Assembly: GCA_009720755.1 (NCBI GenBank)
Contig: WNKV01000003.1
Span: 62,001-126,000 of the forward strand
Length of the DNA: 64,000 nt
DNA from: Rhodoplanes serenus
Lineage (GTDB): Bacteria > Pseudomonadota > Alphaproteobacteria > Rhizobiales > Xanthobacteraceae
Direction of reading: 5' to 3'
Below are positions 35,991 to 44,384 of the stretch, piece by piece. Each line of letters starts with the position of its first letter. Position 1 is the first letter of the stretch. Position numbers and translations under genes: made by a program. The notes below the pieces were generated by a model. That model saw nothing but the letters and a program-made list of their open reading frames with translations, did no database searches and had not been told where the DNA came from.

Positions 35991-36773
35991 TCAATCGGCG
36001 AGGCGCCACGTCGGCTCGGCGAGCGGCGCGGTCAGGTCGCGGAGCAGGCGTCCGTAGCCCGCGATGGGGCTGTTGACGCCGAGCACCCGGAGGCAGGTCC
36101 AGAAGCAGGCGGTGTTGCTCGATACCACCGGCTTGCCGAGCGCCTGCTCGATGTCCTCGATCACGTCGAGGGTGGCGAGATTGGCGCAGCTGATGAAGAT
36201 CGCGTCGGCGTCGGGACTGTCGATCTCGCACGCCATGCGGTAGATCGCTTGCGGCGAGACATGGCCGATGTTGCGCCGGTCGGCCTGGTTGTGGCCCATC
36301 TCGAGGCCGAGATAGCGGGTCACCGCGATGCCGTACTCGCCCAGGAACTCGACCTCGCGCCGGTTGACGAAGTCGACATAGGGCGTGCCCATCGCCACTC
36401 GCTTGGCGCCGAGGGCCCGCAGCGCGCTGACCACCGCGCCGGCGGTGACGATGGCGGGCGTGCCGGTCTGCTCCGCCATCGAGCGGGTCAGCGCGTCGAG
36501 CGGGCACACCACCGAGCCGGCCGTGCAGCCGAAGGCGACGATGTCGACCTCGGCGGTGGCCAGCTCGCCGGCCGCCCGGCCGAGGTCGCGTGCCATCCGG
36601 AAGAAGGAGTCCTCGTCCATCTCGCCGGTCAGCAGCACCCGGGCGGTGTGGATGGTCACCCCCCGGGGGGCGAGCCGGTAGAACTCCGGCTCGTTGATGT
36701 TGTTGGACGAAGGCGTGATCAGGCCGATCTTCGCGCGCCATCCGTAGGGTCGGTTCAAGTCCAGCGCCTTCAT
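35991..36773 (-). CDS. Asp/Glu racemase-fold enzyme, maleate isomerase / arylmalonate decarboxylase-like
   Basis: 260 residues. The two catalytic cysteine regions of the superfamily are both present: VDIVAFGCTAGSVVCPLD (C83) and DADAIFISCANLATLDVI (C196). The stretch KRVAMGTPYVDFVNRREVEF matches the substrate loop of maleate cis-trans isomerases. With both cysteines it should be an isomerase or racemase rather than a one-Cys decarboxylase. It lies 28 bases after the amidohydrolase gene, so it probably acts on a product or substrate of that enzyme (for example maleate, maleamate or a hydantoin-like ring). The start is ATG 36773. The exact reaction is not known. Confidence 0.82.
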   Translation of the reverse strand: MKALDLNRPYGWRAKIGLITPSSNNINEPEFYRLAPRGVTIHTARVLLTGEMDEDSFFRMARDLGRAAGELATAEVDIVAFGCTAGSVVCPLDALTRSMAEQTGTPAIVTAGAVVSALRALGAKRVAMGTPYVDFVNRREVEFLGEYGIAVTRYLGLEMGHNQADRRNIGHVSPQAIYRMACEIDSPDADAIFISCANLATLDVIEDIEQALGKPVVSSNTACFWTCLRVLGVNSPIAGYGRLLRDLTAPLAEPTWRLAD

Positions 36774-36801
36774 CGTGGTCTCCGGCCGGGTGCGGCCCCT
36801 G

Positions 36802-38187
36802 TCACGACGGATAGGTGGCGCGGGCCTGCTTGCCCCAGCCCTTCTCGCCGACCACCTTGCCGTCGACGAACACGGTGCGGCCACGCACCAGGGTGCGCAC
36901 CGGCTTCGCCTTGAAGCGGCGGCCCGCATAGGGCGACCAGCCGGTGAGGCTCAGCACGTCGGCGTCCTTGACCTCGTACTCGGTGTCGAGATCGACCAGC
37001 ACCAGGTCGGCGTCGAGGCCCGGCATCACGTCGCCCTTGCGGGTGAGACCGAACAGCCGTGCCGGCCGCGTCGACATCGCCTCGACGGCGCGCTCGATCG
37101 GGAACTTGCCCTCCAGCGCGGCGGTGAGGAACATGCTGACGTAGAACTGAGTGGACGGCGTGCCGGTGTGGGCCTTCCAGCCGTCGGTCCAGCCGATCTC
37201 CTTCTCCTCGCGGGTGTGCGGGGCGTGGTCGGTGGCGACGATGTCGATGGTGCCGTCGGTGAGCCCTTCCCACAGGCTCGGCACGTTCTTCTCCGGCACC
37301 CAGTAGGAGAGGGCGTAGGAGCCGAGCCGCTGGATGGCGCCCCAGTCGCAGCCGAGGAACAGCGCCCACGGGTTGATCTCGCAGGTGACCTTCTGGCCGG
37401 CCGCCTTGGCCCGGCGGATCAGGTCGACGCTGCCGGCGGTCTGGGTGTGCAGGATGTGCAGATGGCAGCCGGCCGCCTTCTGGAGACGCAGCAGGGTGGC
37501 GATGGCGGTTTCCCAGATCACGCCGTCATGCGCCGCATAGGCCTTGGCGTAGGCGAGGGCGTCGCGCTGCTGGCGTTCCCAGAAGTCCTTCTCGATGACG
37601 TCCATCAGCGCCTGGTCGTGCGGGTGGACCATCAGCGGGATGTTCACCTCGGCACAGTGCTTCATGATCTCGAGGATCTTGCCGTGGTCGTGCACGCCGA
37701 TGCCGGGCATGTGCGGGTAGGAGCGGCCGGTGTCGACCACCATGAAGATCTTGAACGCCGCGATGCCCTGCTCGGCCATCCGCGGAATCTCGTCCGCGAT
37801 GGTGGGCGCCGGATTGAAGTTCCAGTCGACGATGGCGTCGCGCTCGTAGATGGCGAATTGCTTCTTGAGCAGGTCGAGCGAGTTCGGCGGCGGGTTGACG
37901 TTCGGCATGGCGACCGAGGTGGTGACGCCACCGGCGGCGCACTGCTGGGTCGAGGTGTAGATGGTGTCCTTGTACTCGAAGCCGGGCTCGCTGCCCTCGC
38001 GATGGTGCGAGTGCATGTCGACCACGCCGGGGATGACGGCGAGCCCGCCGGCGTCGATCACCTCGGTGGCGGGCGGCTCCTGGCCCGGCTCGTAGAGGCC
38101 CGCGATGGCTCCGTCCTTGATGCCGATGGAGGTGCGGCTCTTGCCCTTGGCGGTGATGAGCAGGCCGTTCTTGATGACGCAGTCCAT
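36802..38187 (-). CDS. Cyclic amidohydrolase of the dihydropyrimidinase / allantoinase / dihydroorotase family
   Basis: Metal-dependent opening of a cyclic amide ring. The 461-residue product has the TIM-barrel metal site: VVDMHSHHREG (H59, H61), the carbamylated-lysine position in AFKIFMV (K146), LMVHPHDQ (H188), HLHILHTQTAG (H247) and IVATDHAPHTREEK (D320). The C-terminal strand DADLVLVDLDTEYEVKD returns to the amidohydrolase sandwich. It resembles hydantoinase- and allantoinase-like enzymes, but the substrate loop is not one I can assign. It lies 42 bases downstream of a CobW metallochaperone gene and 28 upstream of the racemase-fold gene. The start is ATG 38187. Confidence 0.88.
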   Translation of the reverse strand: MDCVIKNGLLITAKGKSRTSIGIKDGAIAGLYEPGQEPPATEVIDAGGLAVIPGVVDMHSHHREGSEPGFEYKDTIYTSTQQCAAGGVTTSVAMPNVNPPPNSLDLLKKQFAIYERDAIVDWNFNPAPTIADEIPRMAEQGIAAFKIFMVVDTGRSYPHMPGIGVHDHGKILEIMKHCAEVNIPLMVHPHDQALMDVIEKDFWERQQRDALAYAKAYAAHDGVIWETAIATLLRLQKAAGCHLHILHTQTAGSVDLIRRAKAAGQKVTCEINPWALFLGCDWGAIQRLGSYALSYWVPEKNVPSLWEGLTDGTIDIVATDHAPHTREEKEIGWTDGWKAHTGTPSTQFYVSMFLTAALEGKFPIERAVEAMSTRPARLFGLTRKGDVMPGLDADLVLVDLDTEYEVKDADVLSLTGWSPYAGRRFKAKPVRTLVRGRTVFVDGKVVGEKGWGKQARATYPS

Positions 38188-38229
38188 GGAAGACTCCCGG
38201 TTCGGATCGGTGATGTCGGGGGAAGGCGG

Positions 38230-39324
38230 TCAGCCGGCCTGCACGGGCGCCGGGCGGCGGCGGATAGTGTCCAGCACCTCCGCCACGAAGGCGCGCGACA
38301 GGCCGCGGGTGATGAAGACGATGCGCGAGCGGCGGTCGCCGTCCGGCCACTCGGGCAGCACGGTCGGCGGATGGAACAGGTGCTGCACGGCCTGCAACAC
38401 CACCGGCCGGGGCTCGCCCGCGATGTCGACGAGGCCCTTGACCCGCAGCAGATCACTGCCGTGCGCCATCACCAGGGCGTCGAGCCAGCCGGCGACGTGC
38501 TCCCAGGCGAGCGGCTCGTCGTAGGTGAGGCAGAACGAGCCGATCTCGGCATCGTGGCGGTTGACGTCGTGATGGTGGTGGCGGCCCGGCGCCGCGTCGC
38601 CGTCGTGATGGTGGTGGCCGTCGTGGTGGTCGCCGCCCGCATAGGCCTCGGCGTTGAGCCAGGCCAGCACGTCGTCACTCTTGGTGGCGGGATCGTAGAT
38701 GTCGGCGGTGGCGAGCTCGCGCGGCATCGGCATGCGGTCGGTGCCGGAGACGTGCAGCCGTGCCCCCGGATTGAGGGCGCGCAGCCGCGCCGCCAGGGTC
38801 TCCGAGGTGCCGCTGGCGGTGGGCAGGTCGGTCTTGGTGACGATGATCTCGTCGGCGACCGCGGCCTGCTTCACGGCCTCGGGCTGGTGGTCCAGGGTGG
38901 CGAGGCCGTTGACGGCGTCGACCGTGGTCACCACCTGGTTGAGCCGGTAGCGCGCCGCCACCGGAAAGGTCATCAACGCCTGGATGACCGGCGCCGGATC
39001 GGCGAGGCCGGTGGTCTCGATCACCACCCGGTCGAAGGCGCGCACCGCGCCGACGCTGCGCTTCTCGGTCAGCTCGCGCAGCGTGTCGACGAGGTCGCCG
39101 CGCACCGTGCAGCACAGGCAGCCGGTGGACAGCTCGATGGTGTTGTCGCTGCTCGCCGCGATCAGCTCGTGGTCGATGCCGATCTCGCCGAACTCGTTGA
39201 CGATCACGGCCGCACCGGCGAGGTCGTCGGTACGCAGCCAGGCGTTGAGCAGCGTGGTCTTGCCGCTGCCGAGAAAGCCGGTCAGCAGCATCACCGGCAG
39301 CCGCTCGTCCTTTGCTCCGGGCAT
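38230..39324 (-). CDS. CobW/ZNG1-family GTP-binding metallochaperone with a His-rich loop
   Basis: G3E-family GTPase that inserts metal into client enzymes. The 364-residue product has Walker A LLTGFLGSGKTTLLNAWL (about residues 13-30), IVNEFGEIGIDHELI, the metal-binding motif ELSTGCLCCTVRGD (CxCC, C69-C72), the guanine motif VTKTDLP, and a C-terminal CobW domain. A loop at about residues 205-232 holds four His/Asp clusters (DHHDGHHHHDGD, RHHHHDVNRHD), suited to zinc, cobalt or nickel. It stands between a binding protein and a metal-dependent amidohydrolase in one operon, so that hydrolase is the likely client. The start is ATG 39324. Confidence 0.93.
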   Translation of the reverse strand: MPGAKDERLPVMLLTGFLGSGKTTLLNAWLRTDDLAGAAVIVNEFGEIGIDHELIAASSDNTIELSTGCLCCTVRGDLVDTLRELTEKRSVGAVRAFDRVVIETTGLADPAPVIQALMTFPVAARYRLNQVVTTVDAVNGLATLDHQPEAVKQAAVADEIIVTKTDLPTASGTSETLAARLRALNPGARLHVSGTDRMPMPRELATADIYDPATKSDDVLAWLNAEAYAGGDHHDGHHHHDGDAAPGRHHHHDVNRHDAEIGSFCLTYDEPLAWEHVAGWLDALVMAHGSDLLRVKGLVDIAGEPRPVVLQAVQHLFHPPTVLPEWPDGDRRSRIVFITRGLSRAFVAEVLDTIRRRPAPVQAG

Positions 39325-39329
39325 GGCTC

Positions 39330-40307
39330 TCACTTCGCCGCGAGGTAGCGCGGGTCGTAGTAGCGGGACAGGTCGAACGGCTTGGAGGAGGCCGGGTTGG
39401 CCCCGACCGCCTGGTCGATCTTGATGATGTTCTCGAGCCCGGCGGCCGGCACCTCGAGGTTCTTGGCGATCGCCTGCTGCTCGGCGACGATGAAGGCGTA
39501 GGCGTCGGCACAGATGTCGCGGTCGGTCTTGGTGTAGGCCGCCAGGATGTCGATGGCCTTGTCCTTGTTGGCGGGGTCGTAGATCCACACCGCCGCCTTC
39601 TGGAGCGCCTTGGTGAGGCCGGCCGCGGCGTCGGGATTTTTCTCGGCCCATTGCTTGTTCAGCACCAGCGGCGTCTGGACATAGGGCTCGCGATAGACGT
39701 CGAGCACCTTCATGCCCTGGCGGATCGCCAGCGTGTCGAACGGCGCCAGCAGCAGGGCGGCCTGCACCTGGCCGTTGCCGAGCGCGACGACGCGGTCGCG
39801 CGAGTTGGTGAGCGCCACCATCTTGACGCCGCGCGGGTCGACCCCGATGCGCTGGAGCTGGTAGCGCAGCAGGTTGGCGGTGCCGCCCTCGACGGCGCCC
39901 GCCGTCACGGTGGAGCCGGCGAGCTGCTTGGGCGTGTCGATGCCGGGGCCGGCCACGAGGCGCAGCACGGTCTTGCCCAGCACCGCGCCGCTGATCACCA
40001 CCGGGGCGCCCTGGTCGATGGCGCGAATCACCACGTCGCCGAGCGACACGCCGGCCTCGACGCTGCCCGACGACACGGCTTGCAGCAGCGCCGGGCTGGA
40101 GCCGGCGATCAGCTCCTTCACGGCGATGTGGCGTTCCGCGTAGAAGCCGAGGTCGCGGGCGATCGCGTGCAGCCAGAGGAGCGCGCTGGGCGCCAGCACG
40201 GCGACGCGGACCTCGGTCGGCTGCTGGGCGCGGGCGATCGTCGCGGCCGGCACGGCGGCGACCGCCGTGGCGACAGCGAGGCACATCAGGCGGACGGCGA
40301 ACCTCAT
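39330..40307 (-). CDS. NitT/TauT-type ABC transporter substrate-binding protein
   Basis: 325-residue periplasmic binding protein. A signal peptide (LMCLAVATAVAAVPAATIARA) with cleavage near residue 27 is followed by EVRVAVLAPSALLWLHAIAR, VKELIAGSSPALLQAVSSGS, VEAGVSLGDVVIRAIDQGAP and PLVLNKQWAEKNPDAAAGLT, the SsuA/NMT1-like fold. Its ATG has AAGGAGA upstream. It is first in the minus-strand cluster, divergent from the IclR regulator, and five bases before cobW. It probably feeds the permease and ATPase at 32979-34549, although five genes lie between. Confidence 0.92.
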   Translation of the reverse strand: MRFAVRLMCLAVATAVAAVPAATIARAQQPTEVRVAVLAPSALLWLHAIARDLGFYAERHIAVKELIAGSSPALLQAVSSGSVEAGVSLGDVVIRAIDQGAPVVISGAVLGKTVLRLVAGPGIDTPKQLAGSTVTAGAVEGGTANLLRYQLQRIGVDPRGVKMVALTNSRDRVVALGNGQVQAALLLAPFDTLAIRQGMKVLDVYREPYVQTPLVLNKQWAEKNPDAAAGLTKALQKAAVWIYDPANKDKAIDILAAYTKTDRDICADAYAFIVAEQQAIAKNLEVPAAGLENIIKIDQAVGANPASSKPFDLSRYYDPRYLAAK

Positions 40308-40355
40308 GGGCGAGTCTCCTTCGGGCGGCACCTTGGATCGTTGTTCAACTATTGA

Positions 40356-40420
40356 AAGGAGTGCATATTGTCAGCATACGGCAATGATCCTTTTTGGCAA
40401 GAAATGAAAAATCACTCCTT
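40356..40420. promoter_or_regulatory. Candidate operator region between the binding-protein gene and iclR
   Basis: An AT-rich island in an otherwise GC-rich window, holding two nested inverted repeats. The outer pair is AAGGAGTG (40356-40363) and CACTCCTT (40413-40420). The inner imperfect palindrome ATTGTC...GGCAAT (40367-40385) has ATTGnC/GnCAAT half-sites. It lies between divergent genes, one of which encodes an IclR-type regulator, so it is the natural place for that protein to bind. By-eye evidence only. Confidence 0.5.
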
Positions 40421-40438
40421 GATTGTGGGCGTTCAGAT

Positions 40439-41200
40439 ATGAATGGACCGGCGCGAATCCTCGCCGTTTTGCAGCTCTTCGAGGGCGGGCCGAGCGTGTG
40501 GACCGTCGAGGAGATCGGCCGTGCGCTCGACCTGTCGACCTCGACGGCCTACCGGAGCGTGCGGGCGCTGGTGTCCGCCGGCATGCTGGAGCCCGTCGCC
40601 GGCGCCGGCTACGCGCTCGGCCCGGCCTTCATCCGCTACGACCGGCTGCTGCGGCAGAGCGACCCGCTGATCCTGGTGGCCGATCCGGTGATGCGGGAGC
40701 TGCTCGACGCCATCGCGGGGCGCGGCACCCTCGTGCTGTGCCGTCGGTTCCGCGACTGCGTCATGTGCGTGCACGAGGTGCGTGGCCCGCCGCCCTACGG
40801 CGAGACCACCTACGAGCGCGGCGTCGCGATGCCGATGTTCGTCGGTGCCAGCTCCAAGGCGATCCTCGCGAGCCTGCCGGACCGCCTGCTCAAGTCGGCC
40901 TATCTGGAGAACGAGGCGGCGATCCGCGCCTCGGGACCGAAGAGCTGGGCCGAGTTCAAGGAGCATCTGCGCGAGATCAAGCGCCTCGGCTACGCGCTGA
41001 CCGACTCCGAGGTGGCGCCGGGCCGCATCGGCCTCGCAGCGCCGATCTTCCGCGGCGACCAGGTGGTGGCCGGCATCAGCCTGGTCGTCACCACGCCGGT
41101 GATGAGCCGCGCCCAGGTCGAGGCGTTCGTGCCGAAGCTACAGGCCGCCGCCGAGGCGATCGGTGAGCGGCTGTCGGACGACCAGGGGCTGCCGCGATGA
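40439..41200 (+). CDS. IclR-family transcriptional regulator
   Basis: 253 residues: an N-terminal winged helix-turn-helix (ARILAVLQLFEGGPSVWTVE, LDLSTSTAYRSVRALVSAGM) followed by the IclR effector domain (TYERGVAMPMFVGASSKAIL, GYALTDSEVAPGRIGLAAPI, VVAGISLVVTTPVMSRAQVE). ATG 40439 is the best start, although its ribosome-binding site is weak; a TTG at 40394 would add 15 residues. It is divergent from the seven-gene transport/hydrolase cluster and most likely controls it in response to a small organic ligand. Confidence 0.93.
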   Translation: MNGPARILAVLQLFEGGPSVWTVEEIGRALDLSTSTAYRSVRALVSAGMLEPVAGAGYALGPAFIRYDRLLRQSDPLILVADPVMRELLDAIAGRGTLVLCRRFRDCVMCVHEVRGPPPYGETTYERGVAMPMFVGASSKAILASLPDRLLKSAYLENEAAIRASGPKSWAEFKEHLREIKRLGYALTDSEVAPGRIGLAAPIFRGDQVVAGISLVVTTPVMSRAQVEAFVPKLQAAAEAIGERLSDDQGLPR

Positions 41201-41332
41201 GCGGCAGGTCTGCTCGCCGCGACGCCGCGGTCCGGCCGCCGAACCGCCGCCCGCGTGGGTTTGCATATCGGGCGGTGTAGGCTAATCAGGAGGACCAAGA
41301 AACACGCAGGAGACGAACGCTTGAGTGGGACG

Positions 41333-42337
41333 ATGCGGGCCCTGGTGCTGCGCCGGCACGGCAGCCTCGATGATCTCGACTATGTCACCGACCATCCCCG
41401 CCCGGCCGTCACGGCGGGGCATGTCGTGATAAGGGTGCGGGCCTCGTCGTTCAATTATCACGACGTGTTCACGGTGCGCGGCATGCCCGGCATCAAGGTA
41501 CCGCTGCCGGTGGTGATCGGCCTCGACATGGCGGGCGAGATCGCCGAGATCGGGCCGGGCGTCACCGGCTGGTCGGTCGGCGACCGCGTGCTGGTCAACC
41601 CGGTCAATCGCAAGCTCGGCCTGATGGGCGAGATGCTGGACGGCGGCATGGCCGAGTACTGCCGCGTCGCGGCCGATCAGCTCGTCGCCATGCCGGCCGG
41701 CGTCACCTTCGAGCAGGCGGCGGCGCTGCCGGTCGCCTACGGCACCGCGCACCGCATGCTGATCACCCACGACACCGTCAAGGCGGGCGAGCGGGTGCTG
41801 ATCCTCGGCGCCTCCGGCGGCGTCGGCACCGGCTGCGTCATCCTCGCCAAGATGCTCGGTGCCGAGGTGATCGCCTGCGCGTCCAGCGACGCCAAGCTGA
41901 AGCGCCTGAAGGAGATGGGGGCCGACGAGGCGATCGACTACACCAAGGTCGATTTCTCCAAATGGGCGATCGAGCGCTACGGCAAGCCGCAGCGCCGCTC
42001 CTACGAGGGCGGCGTCGATGTGGTGATCAACTTCACCGGCGGCGACACCTGGGCGCCGTCGCTGAAATGCGTCAAGCGCGGCGGCAAGATCCTGGTGTGC
42101 GGCGCCACCGCGGGCCACGATCCCAAGGAGGATCTGCGCTACATCTGGAGCTTCGAGCTGAAGATCATCGGCTCCAACAGCTTCTACGACGACAATCTGG
42201 CGGCCCTGATGGAGCTGATCGCGCAGAAGAAGCTGGCGCCGGTGATCGACACGGTGCTGCCGCTGGACCAGGCCCGCGAGGGCCTGCGCCTGATTCAGGA
42301 CCGCGAGGTGATCGGCAAGGTCGTCGTCACGCCGTGA
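41333..42337 (+). CDS. Zinc-type alcohol dehydrogenase / quinone oxidoreductase family protein
   Basis: 334-residue medium-chain dehydrogenase. The catalytic domain has RASSFNYHDVFTVRGMPGIK, VVIGLDMAGEIAEIGPGVTG and WSVGDRVLVNPV. The nucleotide-binding domain has VLILGASGGVGTGCVILAKM with AEVIACASSDAKLKRLKEMG. It lacks the structural-zinc four-cysteine loop, so it fits the quinone oxidoreductase or acyl-CoA reductase-like branch, with NADPH as probable cofactor. The start is ATG 41333; TTG 41321, with AGGAG eight bases upstream, is a serious alternative. It is followed by a thioesterase and an acyl-CoA ligase on the same strand. Confidence 0.88.
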   Translation: MRALVLRRHGSLDDLDYVTDHPRPAVTAGHVVIRVRASSFNYHDVFTVRGMPGIKVPLPVVIGLDMAGEIAEIGPGVTGWSVGDRVLVNPVNRKLGLMGEMLDGGMAEYCRVAADQLVAMPAGVTFEQAAALPVAYGTAHRMLITHDTVKAGERVLILGASGGVGTGCVILAKMLGAEVIACASSDAKLKRLKEMGADEAIDYTKVDFSKWAIERYGKPQRRSYEGGVDVVINFTGGDTWAPSLKCVKRGGKILVCGATAGHDPKEDLRYIWSFELKIIGSNSFYDDNLAALMELIAQKKLAPVIDTVLPLDQAREGLRLIQDREVIGKVVVTP

Positions 42338-42396
42338 GCCGCCGCGTGCGCGGCCCGCGCACGCGGCATTCAGATCCTCCACGCGAAAGACATCCC

Positions 42397-42825
42397 ATGA
42401 GCCAGGACCTCACGGCCGAGCAGGTCGACGCGATGATCACCCAGGGGCCGTTCCATCAGTGGCTCGGCCTGAAGGTGACGGCGCTCGACGACGCGGGGAT
42501 CGAGATCCGCGCCACCTGGCGGGAGGAGTGGAAGGTCCACCCCGAGCGCCCCTACACCCACGGCGGCATCCTGGCGACCCTGCTCGACCTCGCCGCCGAC
42601 TGGGCGCTGGTGCGCCGCACCGGGCGCGGGGTGCCGACCATCGACCTGCGGGTCGACTATCACGCGGCGGCGATGCCGGGCGACCTCGTCGTGCGCGGCC
42701 GCATCGTCAAGGCCGGCAGCCAGTTCTCGACCGCGGAGGCGCAGATCTTCGATCTCGACGGCAAGCTGCTGGCGAGCGGCCGCGCCACCTACTTCACCGG
42801 CGCCGTGGCGAAGCCGAAGGGCTGA
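42397..42825 (+). CDS. PaaI-like hotdog thioesterase
   Basis: Probable acyl-CoA thioesterase, 142 residues, single hotdog fold. GPFHQWLGLKVTALDDAGIE leads into the helix motif RPYTHGGILATLLDLAADWA with the catalytic-region HGG, then the strand VPTIDLRVDYHAAAMPGDLV and the closing LLASGRATYFTGAV. It lies 59 bases after the dehydrogenase and 7 bases before the acyl-CoA ligase, so the three are probably one transcript acting on the same acyl-CoA. Confidence 0.9.
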   Translation: MSQDLTAEQVDAMITQGPFHQWLGLKVTALDDAGIEIRATWREEWKVHPERPYTHGGILATLLDLAADWALVRRTGRGVPTIDLRVDYHAAAMPGDLVVRGRIVKAGSQFSTAEAQIFDLDGKLLASGRATYFTGAVAKPKG

Positions 42826-42832
42826 CGGGCGC

Positions 42833-44353
42833 ATGCGCGACGTGGCCAATCTCGGCGACCTGATCGACCACGCCGACGACCCGGACAAGCTCGCGGTGAT
42901 CGATCTCGGCGGCGAGGAGAGCCCGCGCGAGGTGACTTATGAGGCGCTCGACGCCGCCGCGAACGGCGTCGCCCGCGCGCTGACGTCCCGCGGTTTTTCG
43001 CGCGGCGACCGAGTGGCGATCCTCTCGGCGAACCGCTCCGAGTATCTCGCCGCCTATCTCGGCATCATGCGGGCCGGTCTCGTCGCCGTGCCGGTCAACT
43101 TCAAGTTCCCGCGCGAGACCATCCGGTTCATCCTCGCCGACTGCGGCGCCCGCCTGGTCTTCTGCGATCCGGCGCGGCGCGCCGACGTGCCGGCGGGTCT
43201 GCCCGCCGTCGATTTCGGCGCCGCTGGTCCCGAGGGCTTTACGACCTTTCTCGATCCCGGCCCGTTCGCGCCGGTCGCGCCGGGGCCGGACGAGCCGGCG
43301 ATGTTTCTCTACACGTCGGGATCGACCGGCACGCCCAAGGGTGTCGTGCTGTCGCACCGGAGCCATCTCTGGGTGGTGCGCACGCGGCTCGCCGGCCAGG
43401 ATCTCTCCGGCCACCGCTTCCTGATCGCGGCGCCGCTCTATCACATGAACGCGCTGGCGCTCGCCAAGCTCGCCTGCGCGGCGCACGCCACCATCGTGCT
43501 GCTGCCGCAGTTCACCGCCACCGCCTATATCGAGGCGATCGGCCGCTACCGCGCCACCTGGCTCACCGCGGTGCCGCCCATGATGGCGATGATGCTGCGC
43601 GAGCACGACCTCTTGGCGCGCACCGATCTGTCCAGCGTGAAGCTCGTGCGCATGGGCTCGGCGCCGGTGAGCGCGAGCCTGATGGCGAGCCTGCGCCGGC
43701 TGCTGCCGGACGCCGTGATCACCAACGCCTACGGCACCACCGAGGGCGGCCCGGTGGTGTTCGGCCCGCATCCCGACGGGCTGCCGCAGCCGGAGACGTC
43801 GGTCGGCTATCCGCATCCGCAGGTCGCGGTGCGGCTCGTCGACGGCGACGACCGCGACGCCGACGCGGGCGAGCTGGAGCTGAAGTCGCCGGCCGTGATG
43901 CTCGGCTATCACGCCCGGCCCGACGTGCCGTCGCCCATCACGGCGGACGGCTTCTACCGCACCGGCGACGTGTTCCGGCGCGATCCGCAGGGCTTCCACT
44001 ATTTCGTCGGCCGGGTCGACGACATGTTCGTGTCGGGCGGCGAGAACATCTATCCGGGCGACGTCGAGCGCATGCTGGAGCGCCATCCGGACGTGGCGCA
44101 GGCCGCCGTGGTGCCGGTCGACGACGCCATCAAGGGCCAGAAGCCGGTCGCCTTCGTGGTGCCGCGCGCCGGCGCTCGCCCGGACGCGGCGGGCGTCAAG
44201 CGGTTCGCGCTCGATCACGCGCCGGCCTACCAGCATCCGCGCCGGGTGTGGTTCGTCGACAAGCTGCCGCTCGCGTCGACCAACAAGATCGACCGCGGAG
44301 CGCTGCGTCACGAGGCGGCGCGCCGCCTCGGCGAGCCCGACGACGGGACGTGA
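42833..44353 (+). CDS. Acyl-CoA/aryl-CoA synthetase (AMP-binding enzyme)
   Basis: Activates a carboxylic acid with ATP and CoA. The 506-residue product has the P-loop AMFLYTSGSTGTPKGVVLSH, motif A5 ITNAYGTTEGGPVVFG, the hinge region DGFYRTGDVFRRDPQGFHYF with VGRVDDMFVSGGENIYPGDV, and the C-terminal catalytic lysine in LASTNKIDRGALRHE. N-terminal RVAILSANRSEYLAAYLGIM is also typical. The acid cannot be named: the family covers fatty, aromatic and dicarboxylic acids. The start is ATG 42833. It ends 31 bases before the convergent ABC permease gene. Confidence 0.93.
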   Translation: MRDVANLGDLIDHADDPDKLAVIDLGGEESPREVTYEALDAAANGVARALTSRGFSRGDRVAILSANRSEYLAAYLGIMRAGLVAVPVNFKFPRETIRFILADCGARLVFCDPARRADVPAGLPAVDFGAAGPEGFTTFLDPGPFAPVAPGPDEPAMFLYTSGSTGTPKGVVLSHRSHLWVVRTRLAGQDLSGHRFLIAAPLYHMNALALAKLACAAHATIVLLPQFTATAYIEAIGRYRATWLTAVPPMMAMMLREHDLLARTDLSSVKLVRMGSAPVSASLMASLRRLLPDAVITNAYGTTEGGPVVFGPHPDGLPQPETSVGYPHPQVAVRLVDGDDRDADAGELELKSPAVMLGYHARPDVPSPITADGFYRTGDVFRRDPQGFHYFVGRVDDMFVSGGENIYPGDVERMLERHPDVAQAAVVPVDDAIKGQKPVAFVVPRAGARPDAAGVKRFALDHAPAYQHPRRVWFVDKLPLASTNKIDRGALRHEAARRLGEPDDGT

Positions 44354-44384
44354 CGGCCCTGTCGTCACCACGCGGGTCCGCCGC

